From NCBI RefSeq assembly GCF_902705855.1, contig NZ_CACSIJ010000004.1:1-64000 (forward strand): a stretch of 64,000 nucleotides of DNA, given 5' to 3'. The translations under genes were made by a program, and so were the position numbers. This document shows positions 8,950 to 18,871 of the stretch, one piece after another. Under the pieces are notes generated by a model. It was given only the letters and a program-made list of their open reading frames with translations. It had not been told where the DNA came from and did not search any database. The first letter of the stretch is position 1; each line of letters begins with the position of its first letter. This DNA comes from Zhongshania aliphaticivorans (lineage in GTDB: Bacteria > Pseudomonadota > Gammaproteobacteria > Pseudomonadales > Spongiibacteraceae).

Positions 8950-9105
8950 TTGCTCCACCCAACTATTGGGCATACAATTTCTTCTCTTATTACACATACT
9001 TGTAAATATCGCCCCCTTACCCCTGTTGAGACTTGGCGGTAATGAGAGCTCATTAAAATACGAATACATCAATCTGCAGACCCAGCATGGAAGTAAACTA
9101 AAAAT

Positions 9106-9738
9106 ATGAACGGGCCAGAAAACCAACAAAAGCTGACTCAAGCTGAGCGTGTCGCAAAGTCTGATGAAAGAATGCTAGAAGTTGCCAATGAGCTTATTCT
9201 GGAAATAGGTACAGAGAAAACCACACTAAAAGAAGTAGGCGAACGTGCAGGCTACAGCCGAGGGCTGGCCAGTGCGCGATTTGGCTCTAAAGAAGAGCTA
9301 TTCAAACGCATCCTCACCGAGCATAGAAAGCTTTGGTATCACTACTTACACGAGACCGACAATAAGTCTGGGATTGACTCCATACTCACCCGTATAAATG
9401 CCGTTGAACATATTATTATCAACGAGCCCGACAACATTAAAGTTATGTACACCCTGTGGTTTGATTCACTAGGCCATCCGTCGGTTTTGAGCGAGGAGCT
9501 TGTCCGTTACAATACGGAATCTCAGCAAGGTTTGACCAAGGTACTGGAAGACGGCATTGGTAGTGGCGAATTCCCTACAGGCCTAGATGTTCACCAGTTC
9601 GTCATTGATTATTACAGTCGTATATATGGGCTCATCTATCAATGGTTGGTCACCCCTGACGTCGTCGACATCAAAAGGTCTTTAGCGTCACTTAAGAAGT
9701 ATTGCGAGCTGGTGCTCATTAAAAACATCTTGGGCTAA
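9106..9738 (+). CDS. TetR-family transcriptional regulator
   Basis: A 210-residue protein. The N-terminal TetR helix-turn-helix spans about residues 20-65, where ERMLEVANELILEIGTEKTT leads into LKEVGERAGYSRGLASARFG and KEELFKRI. The variable C-terminal two-thirds should bind a ligand and dimerise. It is divergent from the TonB receptor and catabolic operon and probably represses it until an acyl-CoA or related intermediate is present; that is inference from position and the two palindromes upstream. No strong Shine-Dalgarno precedes the ATG. The next gene starts about 100 bases on. Confidence 0.85.
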   Translation: MNGPENQQKLTQAERVAKSDERMLEVANELILEIGTEKTTLKEVGERAGYSRGLASARFGSKEELFKRILTEHRKLWYHYLHETDNKSGIDSILTRINAVEHIIINEPDNIKVMYTLWFDSLGHPSVLSEELVRYNTESQQGLTKVLEDGIGSGEFPTGLDVHQFVIDYYSRIYGLIYQWLVTPDVVDIKRSLASLKKYCELVLIKNILG

Positions 9739-9840
9739 ATCGTGCGCTGGCTAGCTCTAGCCGCCAAAACATCGAAATTACTATTCGCCCCCTGCTCTGT
9801 TAAAATGTTTGGTCGCACCACGCCAAGAGCAGGATCACCC

Positions 9841-10716
9841 ATGGCTTTTACTGACAAAAATGCTGAGCCCTATAGCGGCCAAGATTTAGTTCGCTATATA
9901 GACAAGGCCTTAAAGGTCTCACCGCCTAAATCAAAGGTGAGGAATTTTAGCTATAAAATAATCAAGCGTATGTTTCAGCCTCAGCTGCTTGATGTTCAGA
10001 ACATCCCAAGCCAACCCTGCCTATTTGTCGCTAATCACGCTATGTACGCTGTCGATGGGCCGATTATTGGCCTGCCGATGCTAGCGGAACAAGGGCGCTT
10101 TATCCGCGCGCTGAGCGATAAATTTTTATGGAACCCGGTAAATGAAAGCCTGTTATTAAACCAAGGCGTCGTTATTGGCCACCCTGAAGTGTGTTCCGCG
10201 CTAATGGACAACGGCAGTGACTTAATCGTCTTTCCCGGCGGTGCCCACGAGGCAACCAAATCCGCAGATAAGAAATACCAGCTTCTGTGGAAAGAGCGCT
10301 ACGGGTTTATCAGGCTTGCTGCCAAACACGGCTATACCATCGTACCGACCGCCATTGTTGGCCCAGAAGACTTTTACGACCATCTTATTGAAGGCGAAGA
10401 CTTGCCCGACACCCTCATTGGGCGAGCATTAACGCTGCTCGGCCTTATCAATGAAAATACCCGCAGTGATTTAATGGGGCCGATACCCTTAGGCTTGTTT
10501 CGCACCCTCATCCCCAAGCCACAAAAATGCTATATCCAGTTTGGTGAGCCGCTTGATCTTAGTGAGTACAAAGGTAAGCAACTGACGCAGGAAACGATGA
10601 TTCCGCTACGTCAGCAAGTTGCTGACGACATTAACGGCATGATAGCTCTGCTACTTAAAGCACGCGATAAGGATAGAGCGAGAAGTGGCCGTATTCGCCG
10701 CCTGCTAACAAAGTAG
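9841..10716 (+). CDS. Lysophospholipid acyltransferase-like protein (PlsC superfamily)
   Basis: About 291 residues in the glycerolipid acyltransferase superfamily. The catalytic HX4D motif is NHAMYAVD (H66, D71), and a glycerol-binding-type motif appears as VFPGGAHEA at about residues 136-144. The start is set at 9841 (MAFTDKNAEP) because AGGA lies seven bases before it; the frame is open back to a GTG at 9742, which would add 33 residues not needed by the family. It probably moves an acyl group onto a lysophospholipid or related acceptor at the inner membrane. Whether it belongs to the adjacent TetR regulon is unknown. Confidence 0.72.
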   Translation: MAFTDKNAEPYSGQDLVRYIDKALKVSPPKSKVRNFSYKIIKRMFQPQLLDVQNIPSQPCLFVANHAMYAVDGPIIGLPMLAEQGRFIRALSDKFLWNPVNESLLLNQGVVIGHPEVCSALMDNGSDLIVFPGGAHEATKSADKKYQLLWKERYGFIRLAAKHGYTIVPTAIVGPEDFYDHLIEGEDLPDTLIGRALTLLGLINENTRSDLMGPIPLGLFRTLIPKPQKCYIQFGEPLDLSEYKGKQLTQETMIPLRQQVADDINGMIALLLKARDKDRARSGRIRRLLTK

Positions 10717-10739
10717 CTGTTAACAGGCGACTGCTGGCG

Positions 10740-11792
10740 TTAGCGTAAACTCTCATTCAATTTATCCAAGACTTTTTGACCTGGACACAGCTCCGCCGCG
10801 CCTAAATCGCGCAGCGGGGTTTTACTGGTACCCAGTATCTCGTGTAGATCCTGAGAGTTTTCATCCATAAACAATAAGCCGGTAAGAATTTGATCCTTGG
10901 CTTTATAGTCTTTTATTAGGCGCAATGCTGAACGACGACTGCTGATATTCAACTCTGGATCAGCCTTGTGAAGATGCACCACTGAACCATCATGCAAGGT
11001 GACTTCTTTAGACTGCCCCTGCTCATACTCTGCTGAAATTTCCTGTTTGAACGGCACGTAATCCACCGTGCCCGTCGCAGCAAGATGATCGCGTACATGT
11101 TCATAACCCTTGGTTGACTTAGGGTTATTGTTAAAGGTGACGCAGGGCGAGATTACGTCGATGAACGCAAACCCTCGATGACTGATTGCGGCTTTAATGA
11201 GCGGCACCAGCTGTTCTCTGTCACCAGAAAAACTGCGTGCGACAAAGGTTGCACCCAGTTGTAATGCAATGCTGGCAAGGTCAATCGGTTCAAAATGATT
11301 GGGCTCGCCTTTCTTACTGGCCGAGCCGATATCGGCAGTAGCGGAATCTTGGCCCTTGGTTAAGCCGTAGCAACCATTGTTTTCTACCACGTACATCATA
11401 TTTAAATTACGACGTACTACGTGGGTAAACTGGCCCATGCCGATGGAAGCGGTATCGCCATCGCCAGACACGCCAACATAAATAAGATCGCGGTTGGCAA
11501 GGTTTGCACCCGTTGCCACCGACGGCATACGGCCATGTACCGAATTAAAGCCGTGTGAGTTGCCTAAAAAGTAGGTTGGTGTTTTAGATGAACAACCGAT
11601 ACCTGACATTTTGGCCACTTTATGTGGCGCAATAGATAATTCAAAACAGGCCTGAACGATGGCTGCACTTATCGAGTCGTGACCACAGCCCGCACAAAGC
11701 GTTGATATGGCACCTTCGTAATCTTTGCGGGTAAAACCAAGGTCGTTACGCGGCAAGTCTGGATGACGAAATGCAGGACGAATATAAGTCAT
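10740..11792 (-). CDS. korB: 2-oxoacid:ferredoxin oxidoreductase, beta subunit
   Basis: A 350-residue thiamine-diphosphate subunit. The TPP motif is GDGDTASIGMGQF followed about 17 residues later by VVENNGCYG. LCAGCGHDS and GIGCSSKTP supply the cysteines typical of KorB/PorB. It oxidatively decarboxylates a 2-oxoacid to acyl-CoA with ferredoxin as electron acceptor, together with the next gene. Its ATG overlaps the alpha subunit stop by one base (TAATG). 2-Oxoglutarate is the likeliest substrate for this two-subunit layout, especially beside acnA, but pyruvate or branched oxoacids cannot be excluded by eye. Confidence 0.85.
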   Translation of the reverse strand: MTYIRPAFRHPDLPRNDLGFTRKDYEGAISTLCAGCGHDSISAAIVQACFELSIAPHKVAKMSGIGCSSKTPTYFLGNSHGFNSVHGRMPSVATGANLANRDLIYVGVSGDGDTASIGMGQFTHVVRRNLNMMYVVENNGCYGLTKGQDSATADIGSASKKGEPNHFEPIDLASIALQLGATFVARSFSGDREQLVPLIKAAISHRGFAFIDVISPCVTFNNNPKSTKGYEHVRDHLAATGTVDYVPFKQEISAEYEQGQSKEVTLHDGSVVHLHKADPELNISSRRSALRLIKDYKAKDQILTGLLFMDENSQDLHEILGTSKTPLRDLGAAELCPGQKVLDKLNESLR

Positions 11793-13651
11793 TAAACAGA
11801 CTCCTTAACCATTTTCTTTTTATGGATGGGCCGAACATTGTCGCCTCGCAACACCGCGATAATTTCCTCGCGAATCTTCCGCGCAGAGATTGGAGTACCG
11901 TTGTAATTTAAGATCGAAATTAAATCCCGCGGCGACACCAAGCACTCATTCACCAACAGCGTTCGCATTTGCGCGTCGCGGTTTTGATCCACCACAAACA
12001 CGGTGTCATGCTGCTCTATAAATGCGTCGACAGACTTATGGAAGGGAAAACCTTTTATTCGCAATGTATCAATCCCAATGCCCTCTGCCGCTAAAGTATC
12101 TACGGCTTCCAGCGTAGCTTCGCGACTAGTGCCAAAGTGAATAACACCCACTTTGCCACCGCCTTTGCTTGCGTCGATAATCTCAGGCATCGGTACGAGA
12201 TTTTTCGCGGTATCCCATTTTTTCAGCAGGCGCTGCATATTCTTTTCATAGGCGTCACCATCTTCGGTATACACCGCATACTCGTCTCGCGACGTGCCAC
12301 GGGTAAAAAAGGCGCCCTTAGTGGGGTGTGTACCCGGGTACGTGCGATAAGGAATGCCGTCACCGTCGACATCCAAATAACGACCAAAGCGCTCGCTCAT
12401 GGCCTCTAGCTGTTCTTCGTTGAACACTTTGCCGCGCTGATACTCACGTTTGTCATCCCACACCAGTGGCGGCGACATGGTGTCGTTCATACCAAGGTCG
12501 AGGTCGGTCAACATAATGACTGGCGTTTGCAGACTCTCTGCCAAATCAAATGCCTCGGCGGTCATTTCAAAACATTCACGCGGCGTCGAAGGGAATAACA
12601 GCACGTGCTTGGTATCGCCATGCGATGCATAAGCGCAGGCCAACACATCGGATTGCTGAGTACGGGTCGGCATTCCCGTTGAGGGGCCGGCGCGCTGAAC
12701 ATCTATAAGTACTGTCGGGATTTCAGCAAAATAAGCTAAACCCAAAAATTCACTCATTAAAGAAATACCGGGCCCGCTGGTGGCGGTAAAGGCACGGGCG
12801 CCGTTCCAGCTGGCACCGATCACCATCCCGATAGCTGCTAACTCATCTTCGGCCTGCACAATGGCGTAATTTTTACTGCCGCTGCCGGGATCAATACGCA
12901 GGCGTTTGCAGTATTTATCGAAGCCATCCACCACCGAGGTCGACGGCGTAATGGGATACCACGCGGCCACAGTGGCACCACCGTATATCGCACCAAGCGA
13001 TGCCGCGGTATTGCCATCAATCAGAATTTGATCGCCCACCGCGTCGCGGCGTTCAACACGAATTCCCAGCGGACATTGATAATGTTCCGCAGCATAGTGA
13101 TAACCAATTTCCAACGCCCGAACATTGGGCGTGATCAATTTCTCTTTGCCGCGAAACTGATCCGACACCAAGCCAGTTAACACCTCAAATTCGATATCTA
13201 ACAGCGCAGACAATGCGCCAACATAAATAATATTTCGGAATAATTGCTGCTGACGTGCATCACTGTATTCACGCTGACATAAGTCTTTTAAAGGTACGCC
13301 AATGAAATGAATATCGCTGCGCATCATCCGTAGATCTAGGGGCTTGCTGGAGTCATAGAAAAAATAACCACCCGACTCCACTTCCTGTATGTCCTTCGCC
13401 ATACTTTGTGGATTCATGCACACCATCATATCTACGCCGCCGCGCCGACCGAGATAACCCTTTTCATTCACCCGCACTTCATACCAAGTGGGCAAGCCTT
13501 GAATATTTGATGGAAATATATTCTTTGGGCTTATAGGCAAGCCCATTCGGAATAAAGATTTTGCGAACATATTATTTGCACTGGCGGAGCCGGTGCCGTT
13601 TACATTGGCAAATTTAATAACGAAATCGTTTACTGCTTCGATGCGTTTCAT
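11792..13651 (-). CDS. korA: 2-oxoacid:ferredoxin oxidoreductase, fused gamma-alpha subunit
   Basis: 619 residues. The gamma domain is N-terminal (about 1-185, with NGTGSASANNMFAKSLFRMG near the start) and is followed by the pyrimidine-binding alpha domain (TAASLGAIYGGATVAAWYPI, and later ATSGPGISLMSEFLGLAYFA). A transketolase-C-like domain closes the protein. Such fusions pair with a separate beta subunit of about 350 residues, exactly as here. It starts one base after the flavoprotein gene's stop, so the three genes are one transcription unit. The enzyme is usually oxygen-sensitive, which makes its presence in an otherwise aerobic-looking genome notable. Confidence 0.85.
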   Translation of the reverse strand: MKRIEAVNDFVIKFANVNGTGSASANNMFAKSLFRMGLPISPKNIFPSNIQGLPTWYEVRVNEKGYLGRRGGVDMMVCMNPQSMAKDIQEVESGGYFFYDSSKPLDLRMMRSDIHFIGVPLKDLCQREYSDARQQQLFRNIIYVGALSALLDIEFEVLTGLVSDQFRGKEKLITPNVRALEIGYHYAAEHYQCPLGIRVERRDAVGDQILIDGNTAASLGAIYGGATVAAWYPITPSTSVVDGFDKYCKRLRIDPGSGSKNYAIVQAEDELAAIGMVIGASWNGARAFTATSGPGISLMSEFLGLAYFAEIPTVLIDVQRAGPSTGMPTRTQQSDVLACAYASHGDTKHVLLFPSTPRECFEMTAEAFDLAESLQTPVIMLTDLDLGMNDTMSPPLVWDDKREYQRGKVFNEEQLEAMSERFGRYLDVDGDGIPYRTYPGTHPTKGAFFTRGTSRDEYAVYTEDGDAYEKNMQRLLKKWDTAKNLVPMPEIIDASKGGGKVGVIHFGTSREATLEAVDTLAAEGIGIDTLRIKGFPFHKSVDAFIEQHDTVFVVDQNRDAQMRTLLVNECLVSPRDLISILNYNGTPISARKIREEIIAVLRGDNVRPIHKKKMVKESV

Positions 13652-13652
13652 A

Positions 13653-15434
13653 TCAGCCGCACTGCCCCGCTTTGCTCACCGAGTAATAAAATTTCTGCAT
13701 ATCCCACGCTGCGGTTGGGCAACGTTCAGCACAAAGACCACAATGTAGGCAGACGTTTTCGTCTTTAATCATCGCACGTCCAGTGCGTAAGTCTGCCGAC
13801 ACATAAATATCTTGCTCGGTATTATTCGCGGGCATTTTTAAGGTTTGGCGAAGCTGATCTTCGTCAGCACTGTTAACAACAATGCTGAGGCAATCGGTAG
13901 GACAAATATCGACGCAGGCATCGCATTCAATACACAGCTGCTCCGTGAACACGGTTTGCGCATCACAATTTAAGCAACGCTGCGCTTCTTGAAAGGCCGT
14001 CGCCGCGTCGTAACCCAACTCCACTTCTAATTTACGATTGGTAAGAGTTTGCTCCAATTCCGCTTGGGGAACTTGATAGCGCTCGTCATTCTCAATCTGG
14101 CTATCGTAGCTCCATTCATGAATACCCATTTTCTGGCTTACCAAGGTCACCCCTGGCGGTGGTCGCTTGGCAACCGACTCGCCCTGACAATGCAAGTCGA
14201 TAGAGATCGCCGCCTGATGGCCGTGGGCAACCGCGGTAATAACATTCTGCGGGCCAAAGGCCGCATCGCCACCGAAAAATACCGTCGGGTTACTCGACTG
14301 GAAAGTGGTTTCATCCACTACAGGCATACCCCATTTATCAAACTCAACACCAACATCGCGTTCGATCCACGGGAATGAGTTCTCCTGACCGATAGCCACC
14401 AGCACGTCGTCGCAGGCTACGATCACCGGCTCCTCACCGGTTGAGACCAAGCTCCGTTTGCCCTTGTTGTCATACACCGCTTTAACTCGATCGAAGCGCA
14501 TGGCCACCAAGCGGCCGTCTTCAACAATAAATTCCTGCGGCACGTGGTTATCCATGATTGGAATGCCTTCATGAGCGGCGTCTTCCTTCTCCCACGGCGA
14601 GGCTTTCATCTCTGCAAACGGACTGCGCACAATAACTTTAACTTCGTCGCCACCCACACGCCGAGCCGTACGGCAGCAGTCCATCGCGGTATTCCCGCCA
14701 CCGAGCACAATGACTTTTTTACCAATACTTTCAACGTGCTCAAAGGCCACACTCGACAGCCAATCTATGCCGATATGAATATTGGCGTCAGCCTCTACCC
14801 GCCCAGGCAAATCTAAGTCGCGGCCACGGGGCGCGCCACTGCCGACAAAAACAGCATCGTAGTTTTTATCTAACACCGTTTTAAGGCTGTCTACGTAATG
14901 GTTGAAATGGGTGAGTACGCCCATGTCGAGGATGCGATCGACCTCGTCATTCAAGACCTCTTCCGGCAAGCGGAATGCGGGAATCTGACTGCGCATAAAG
15001 CCGCCGCCAGCGCGTTGATCGTCGTAAAGATCGACGCTATAACCCAGCGGCATCAAATCACGCGCCACGGTCAATGCCGCAGGGCCAGCGCCAATTAGCG
15101 CAATTCGTTTGCCGTTTTTCTTCTTGGGAATAATCGGCATGCGATCACTGATATCGCCCTTATTGTCTGCGGCAACACGCTTGAGCCGACAGATGGCGAC
15201 CGGCTCATCGTCGATGCGCCCCCGCCGGCAAGCTGGCTCACAGGGCCGATCACAGGTGCGACCAAGCACACCGGGGAATACATTAGATTCCCAGTTGATC
15301 ATATAAGCGTCGGTATAACGCTGAGCGGCAATTAAACGAATATATTCTGGCACCGGTGTATGTGCCGGGCAGGCATACTGACAGTCGACCACCTTATGAA
15401 AATACTCGGGGTCTCGGGTGTTAGTGGCTTTCAA
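13653..15434 (-). CDS. GltD-like NAD(P)H/FAD oxidoreductase with two C-terminal 4Fe-4S sites
   Basis: 593 residues. An N-terminal Fe-S region (CDRPCEPACRRG, about 60-71) is followed by an FAD Rossmann fold (IALIGAGPAALTVARDL, about 110-126) and an NAD(P)-binding fold (IVLGGGNTAMDCCRTARRV). Two bacterial ferredoxin motifs end the protein, CIECDACVDICPTDC and CLHCGLCAERCP. It resembles the small subunit of glutamate synthase and NfnB. As the first gene of the korAB operon it probably passes electrons from the oxidoreductase to NAD(P)+ through its own clusters, so no separate ferredoxin is needed. The start is a TTG preceded by GAGGGG; no better start is nearby. Confidence 0.8.
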   Translation of the reverse strand: MKATNTRDPEYFHKVVDCQYACPAHTPVPEYIRLIAAQRYTDAYMINWESNVFPGVLGRTCDRPCEPACRRGRIDDEPVAICRLKRVAADNKGDISDRMPIIPKKKNGKRIALIGAGPAALTVARDLMPLGYSVDLYDDQRAGGGFMRSQIPAFRLPEEVLNDEVDRILDMGVLTHFNHYVDSLKTVLDKNYDAVFVGSGAPRGRDLDLPGRVEADANIHIGIDWLSSVAFEHVESIGKKVIVLGGGNTAMDCCRTARRVGGDEVKVIVRSPFAEMKASPWEKEDAAHEGIPIMDNHVPQEFIVEDGRLVAMRFDRVKAVYDNKGKRSLVSTGEEPVIVACDDVLVAIGQENSFPWIERDVGVEFDKWGMPVVDETTFQSSNPTVFFGGDAAFGPQNVITAVAHGHQAAISIDLHCQGESVAKRPPPGVTLVSQKMGIHEWSYDSQIENDERYQVPQAELEQTLTNRKLEVELGYDAATAFQEAQRCLNCDAQTVFTEQLCIECDACVDICPTDCLSIVVNSADEDQLRQTLKMPANNTEQDIYVSADLRTGRAMIKDENVCLHCGLCAERCPTAAWDMQKFYYSVSKAGQCG

Positions 15435-15474
15435 TGCGCCCCCTCAAATTATTATTAGTGCGAGTTGGGTAGCA

Positions 15475-15504
15475 GGTGTCGGTGGCCTTACTGGGGCCGA
15501 CACC
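15475..15504. other. Hairpin in the kor-acnA divergent region
   Basis: GGTGTCGG (15475-15482) pairs with CCGACACC (15497-15504), with further G/C-rich pairing possible inside. It falls in the 248-base region between the divergent kor operon and acnA, about 40 bases ahead of the flavoprotein start, so it would lie in the kor leader. No U-tract follows in either direction. Its role is unknown. Confidence 0.4.
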
Positions 15505-15682
15505 CCTTAAAACGTAATGATTACACCACAGCAGAAATATAAATTCATTAGAAAAATGGCACCATACTTACGAATTTATCAATAACAAAGAAGTGACTAT
15601 ATTTATAAGGGATAGTCCTGCAATTTAGGCAGTCTATGCTAGGGTAAGCAGTTAATAGCTATCTTGGCCAAAGGAGTTTGCA

Positions 15683-18322
15683 ATGCAATCCACCGACCAT
15701 CTACGCGCCACACTCAATGTTAACGGCGCTGACTACGACTATTTCGATTTGAACAAACTAGGAGATGAGCGCCTCGCACAACTCCCCAAGTCACTAAAGA
15801 TTCTACTAGAAAACCAGTTGCGCCACTTTGACGGCGATTCAGTCAATTCGGACATCATCGTCGCGTTCTCGCGCTGGCTAGATAAACCCACTGGCGGTGA
15901 AGACCTCAATTTTTCGCCAGCACGGGTGCTGATGCAGGATTTCACCGGTGTGCCCGCCATTGTGGATTTAGCCGCCATGCGGGACGCGGTGGCAAAACGC
16001 GGCGGTGATGTAACGGCCATCAACCCACAGATTCCCGTACATCTGGTTATCGACCACTCGGTAACCGTCGATCAATTCGGCTCACCTCAAGCCTTTGGCG
16101 AGAATGTCGCCAATGAAATGGCCCGTAACGATGAACGCTACCGCTTTTTAAAGTGGGGACAGTCTGCCTTCAAAAACTTCAACGTTGTGCCGCCGGGTAC
16201 CGGCATATGCCATCAGGTAAACCTTGAATATCTGGCCCAAGTGGTTTGGCATAATGACGAGAATATGGCCTACCCCGACACGGTATTAGGCACAGACAGC
16301 CACACACCCATGGTCAATGGCTTAGGCGTGTTGGGCTGGGGCGTGGGCGGCATAGAAGCGGAAGCGGCTCTACTCGGCCAACCCTACTCAATGATGCTGC
16401 CAGAGGTGATTGGCTTTGAATTAGACGGCAAATTGAAGGACGGCGTTACCGCGACAGATTTGGTGTTAACCGTAGTACAAATTCTACGCAGAGAAGGTGT
16501 AGTCGGAAAATTTGTCGAATTTTACGGCGACGGTCTAGCTGAATTAAGTGTGGCCGACCGCGCCACTATTGCCAATATGGCACCTGAATATGGCGCGACC
16601 TGCGGCTACTTCCCCGTTGATGACGCCACCCTCGCCTATATGAAGCTAACAGGGCGGAGTAGCGAAAACATAGCGCTAACCGAAGCCTACTGCAAAGCAC
16701 AAGGCATGTGGCGCAATGCGGGTGATCAACCGACATTTACCCGCAGCGTGAATCTAGACCTCGACACGGTTGAACCAAGTCTTGCGGGGCCGAGCCGACC
16801 ACAGGATCGAGTAGCCCTTAGCGATTTGGGACAAGCCATGCGCGACCATCTCAAAGCCAGCAAGCGCGATGTTAATGAAACCGCCGCGATTCCTGAGATG
16901 AAACTGAAGCTGCATCATGGCGATGTGGTGATCGCTGCCATTACCAGCTGCACCAACACCTCCAACCCCGACGTAATGATTGCCGCCGGACTGGTCGCCC
17001 GCAAAGCCCGCGAACGCGGTTTACGAGTAAAACCGTGGGTCAAAACATCGCTAGCGCCCGGCTCAAAAGTGGTCAGCAAATACTTAAATGACAGCGGCTT
17101 ACAAGAGGATTTAAATTCGCTAGGTTTTGACTTAGTTGGCTACGGCTGCACAACCTGCATTGGCAATTCCGGCCCGCTACCAGACCCTATCGCCGCAGCG
17201 ATAGATAGCAAAGATATGGTGGTGTCAGCGCTGCTGTCAGGCAACCGCAACTTTGACGGCCGCATCCATCCGCAGGTAAAAGCGAGCTGGCTAGCTTCGC
17301 CCCCACTGGTTGTTGCCTACGCGCTTGCAGGTAATACCCTGCTGAATTTACGCGACGACGCCATCGGCACCGACCATCAGGACAATCCGGTTTATCTAAA
17401 AGACCTATGGCCAAACAATGCGGAAATTCATGAAATTCGTAAAATCGTCAGTGGCAGCATGTTCCGCGAGGCGTACAACGACGTGTATAACGGCACCGCT
17501 GAATGGCAAACCATAGAGATTGAAAAAACCGAAACCTACCAGTGGCAGGCAGATTCCAGCTATATACGGCTGCCCACTTTCTTCGACTCGCCCACCCTCG
17601 CCAGCGAAGAATTTCCCAGCCTGCGCGGCGCGCGAATCTTGGGCTTGTTTGGTGACACCATCACCACCGACCACATTTCGCCGGCGGGTAAAATTGCCCT
17701 AGACAGCCCCGCCAGCCATTACCTGCAAGGTATTGGCGTGCCACCAGAGGATTTCAACTCCTATGGATCACGACGCGGCAACCATGAGGTTATGCTTCGC
17801 GGCACCTTTGCCAACACCCGCCTGCGCAATAAATTGGTAGACCGCGAAGGCGGTTACACCTTGTCGCCAGACGGTGAAAGCGTAGTCTCTATTTACAAAG
17901 CCGCCATGGCTTACCAGGAAAGTAATACCCCACTCGTCGTCATCGCCGGCAAACAATACGGCACCGGCTCCAGTCGTGATTGGGCCGCGAAAGGGACTTT
18001 ATTACTCGGAGTAAAAGCAGTAATCGCCGAAAGTTTTGAGCGAATCCATCGGTCTAATTTGATCGGCATGGGTGTTATGCCCGTAGAGTTCGACAAAGAA
18101 ATCCCGCAGGAAATGCTAGACCTTAAAGGCGATGAATACGTCGATATCGTGTCTTGCGACACCATACTGGCGCCAAAGCAAAAGGTGAGAATTGTACTGT
18201 CCCGCAATGACGGCAGTCGCCATGAAGTATTAGGCCGCCTGCGAATAGATACTAGCGAGGAAATGGCCTATTTCCGTCACGGCGGTATTCTGCAATACGT
18301 TTTGGCAGAGCTGGATAAATAA
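15683..18322 (+). CDS. acnA: Aconitate hydratase A
   Basis: An 879-residue aconitase of the AcnA/IRP1 type, interconverting citrate and isocitrate in the TCA cycle. The three 4Fe-4S cysteines are visible: C423 in TSCTNTS, and C489 and C492 in GCTTCIGNSGP. The swivelling C-terminal domain with GSSRDWAAKG is complete. A good ribosome site (AAGGAG) precedes the ATG. AcnA is the stress-stable, oxidant-resistant form in enteric bacteria. Divergent placement from a 2-oxoacid:ferredoxin oxidoreductase suggests shared control of the oxidative branch of the TCA cycle, which is inference. Confidence 0.95.
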   Translation: MQSTDHLRATLNVNGADYDYFDLNKLGDERLAQLPKSLKILLENQLRHFDGDSVNSDIIVAFSRWLDKPTGGEDLNFSPARVLMQDFTGVPAIVDLAAMRDAVAKRGGDVTAINPQIPVHLVIDHSVTVDQFGSPQAFGENVANEMARNDERYRFLKWGQSAFKNFNVVPPGTGICHQVNLEYLAQVVWHNDENMAYPDTVLGTDSHTPMVNGLGVLGWGVGGIEAEAALLGQPYSMMLPEVIGFELDGKLKDGVTATDLVLTVVQILRREGVVGKFVEFYGDGLAELSVADRATIANMAPEYGATCGYFPVDDATLAYMKLTGRSSENIALTEAYCKAQGMWRNAGDQPTFTRSVNLDLDTVEPSLAGPSRPQDRVALSDLGQAMRDHLKASKRDVNETAAIPEMKLKLHHGDVVIAAITSCTNTSNPDVMIAAGLVARKARERGLRVKPWVKTSLAPGSKVVSKYLNDSGLQEDLNSLGFDLVGYGCTTCIGNSGPLPDPIAAAIDSKDMVVSALLSGNRNFDGRIHPQVKASWLASPPLVVAYALAGNTLLNLRDDAIGTDHQDNPVYLKDLWPNNAEIHEIRKIVSGSMFREAYNDVYNGTAEWQTIEIEKTETYQWQADSSYIRLPTFFDSPTLASEEFPSLRGARILGLFGDTITTDHISPAGKIALDSPASHYLQGIGVPPEDFNSYGSRRGNHEVMLRGTFANTRLRNKLVDREGGYTLSPDGESVVSIYKAAMAYQESNTPLVVIAGKQYGTGSSRDWAAKGTLLLGVKAVIAESFERIHRSNLIGMGVMPVEFDKEIPQEMLDLKGDEYVDIVSCDTILAPKQKVRIVLSRNDGSRHEVLGRLRIDTSEEMAYFRHGGILQYVLAELDK

Positions 18323-18455
18323 TCCCATTGCGCCATTTGATTGGTTTTTATGCATTGTCACGATTATATTAAGGCAATTGAATGTGACTTGAGCACTAGC
18401 GTTCTCAAGCCTCTCAGTGACATACTGAATACAGACATAATACGGAGTTGAATGT

Positions 18456-18794
18456 ATGAAAATTCATGTCGAGGTTGAAATCAGCCCGGAAGAAATGCGT
18501 CGTTTAGTCGGCCTTCCAGACGCTCAACCGCTTTGGGATGCTGTGTACAAACGCATAGGTGAAGGCGACTCAGAAATGATTCAACAAATGGCCAAGACGG
18601 CATTTACCGAAGGCATGAAAACCATCGACCTTTCTGCACGGGTATTAAAGTCCCTAAGTGGATTGGCCAGCAATCGCAAAGCCACAGACAAAACCACGAC
18701 CAAAGACGACGCAGATAGCAGTGACGATACAGCGACAAAACCAAGCGCGAGAAAAGCGACATCGGCCCGCCGTAGCGCCTCCAGTAAAAGCTAG
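18456..18794 (+). CDS. DUF6489-like small protein with a basic Ser/Thr-rich tail
   Basis: 112 residues. The first 65 (starting MKIHVEVEISPEEMRRLVGL) match the DUF6489 pattern, with a short beta strand, PEE helix and a central amphipathic helix. The last 40 residues are low-complexity Lys/Thr/Ser/Ala and probably disordered. The ribosome site is CGGAG. The function is unknown. It lies alone between acnA and the GNAT-nitrilase gene on the same strand. Confidence 0.65.
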   Translation: MKIHVEVEISPEEMRRLVGLPDAQPLWDAVYKRIGEGDSEMIQQMAKTAFTEGMKTIDLSARVLKSLSGLASNRKATDKTTTKDDADSSDDTATKPSARKATSARRSASSKS

Positions 18795-18871
18795 CTCCTT
18801 TACCACGCCAATCATTTACCTCTTAAATCTTACGCTTCAACCCAAATCATCAATTCGAGACTGGCATCACG

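Larger units (their letters stand above)
8426..9105. promoter_or_regulatory. Divergent intergenic region between receptor operon and tetR
   Basis: This 680-base AT-rich stretch has no convincing gene. It must carry the promoters of both the leftward receptor operon and the rightward tetR. Its main visible structure is a pair of near-identical palindromes listed separately. Short frames here (for example 8819-9109) lack family resemblance and start signals. Confidence 0.6.

Noticed and set aside
8819..9141. Small frames on both strands between the receptor and tetR
   Set aside because: No ribosome site, no family resemblance, and they overlap the operator-like palindrome.
9742..10716. Acyltransferase starting at the GTG at 9742
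   Set aside because: The ATG at 9841 has AGGA at the right distance and the 33 extra residues are not needed by the family.
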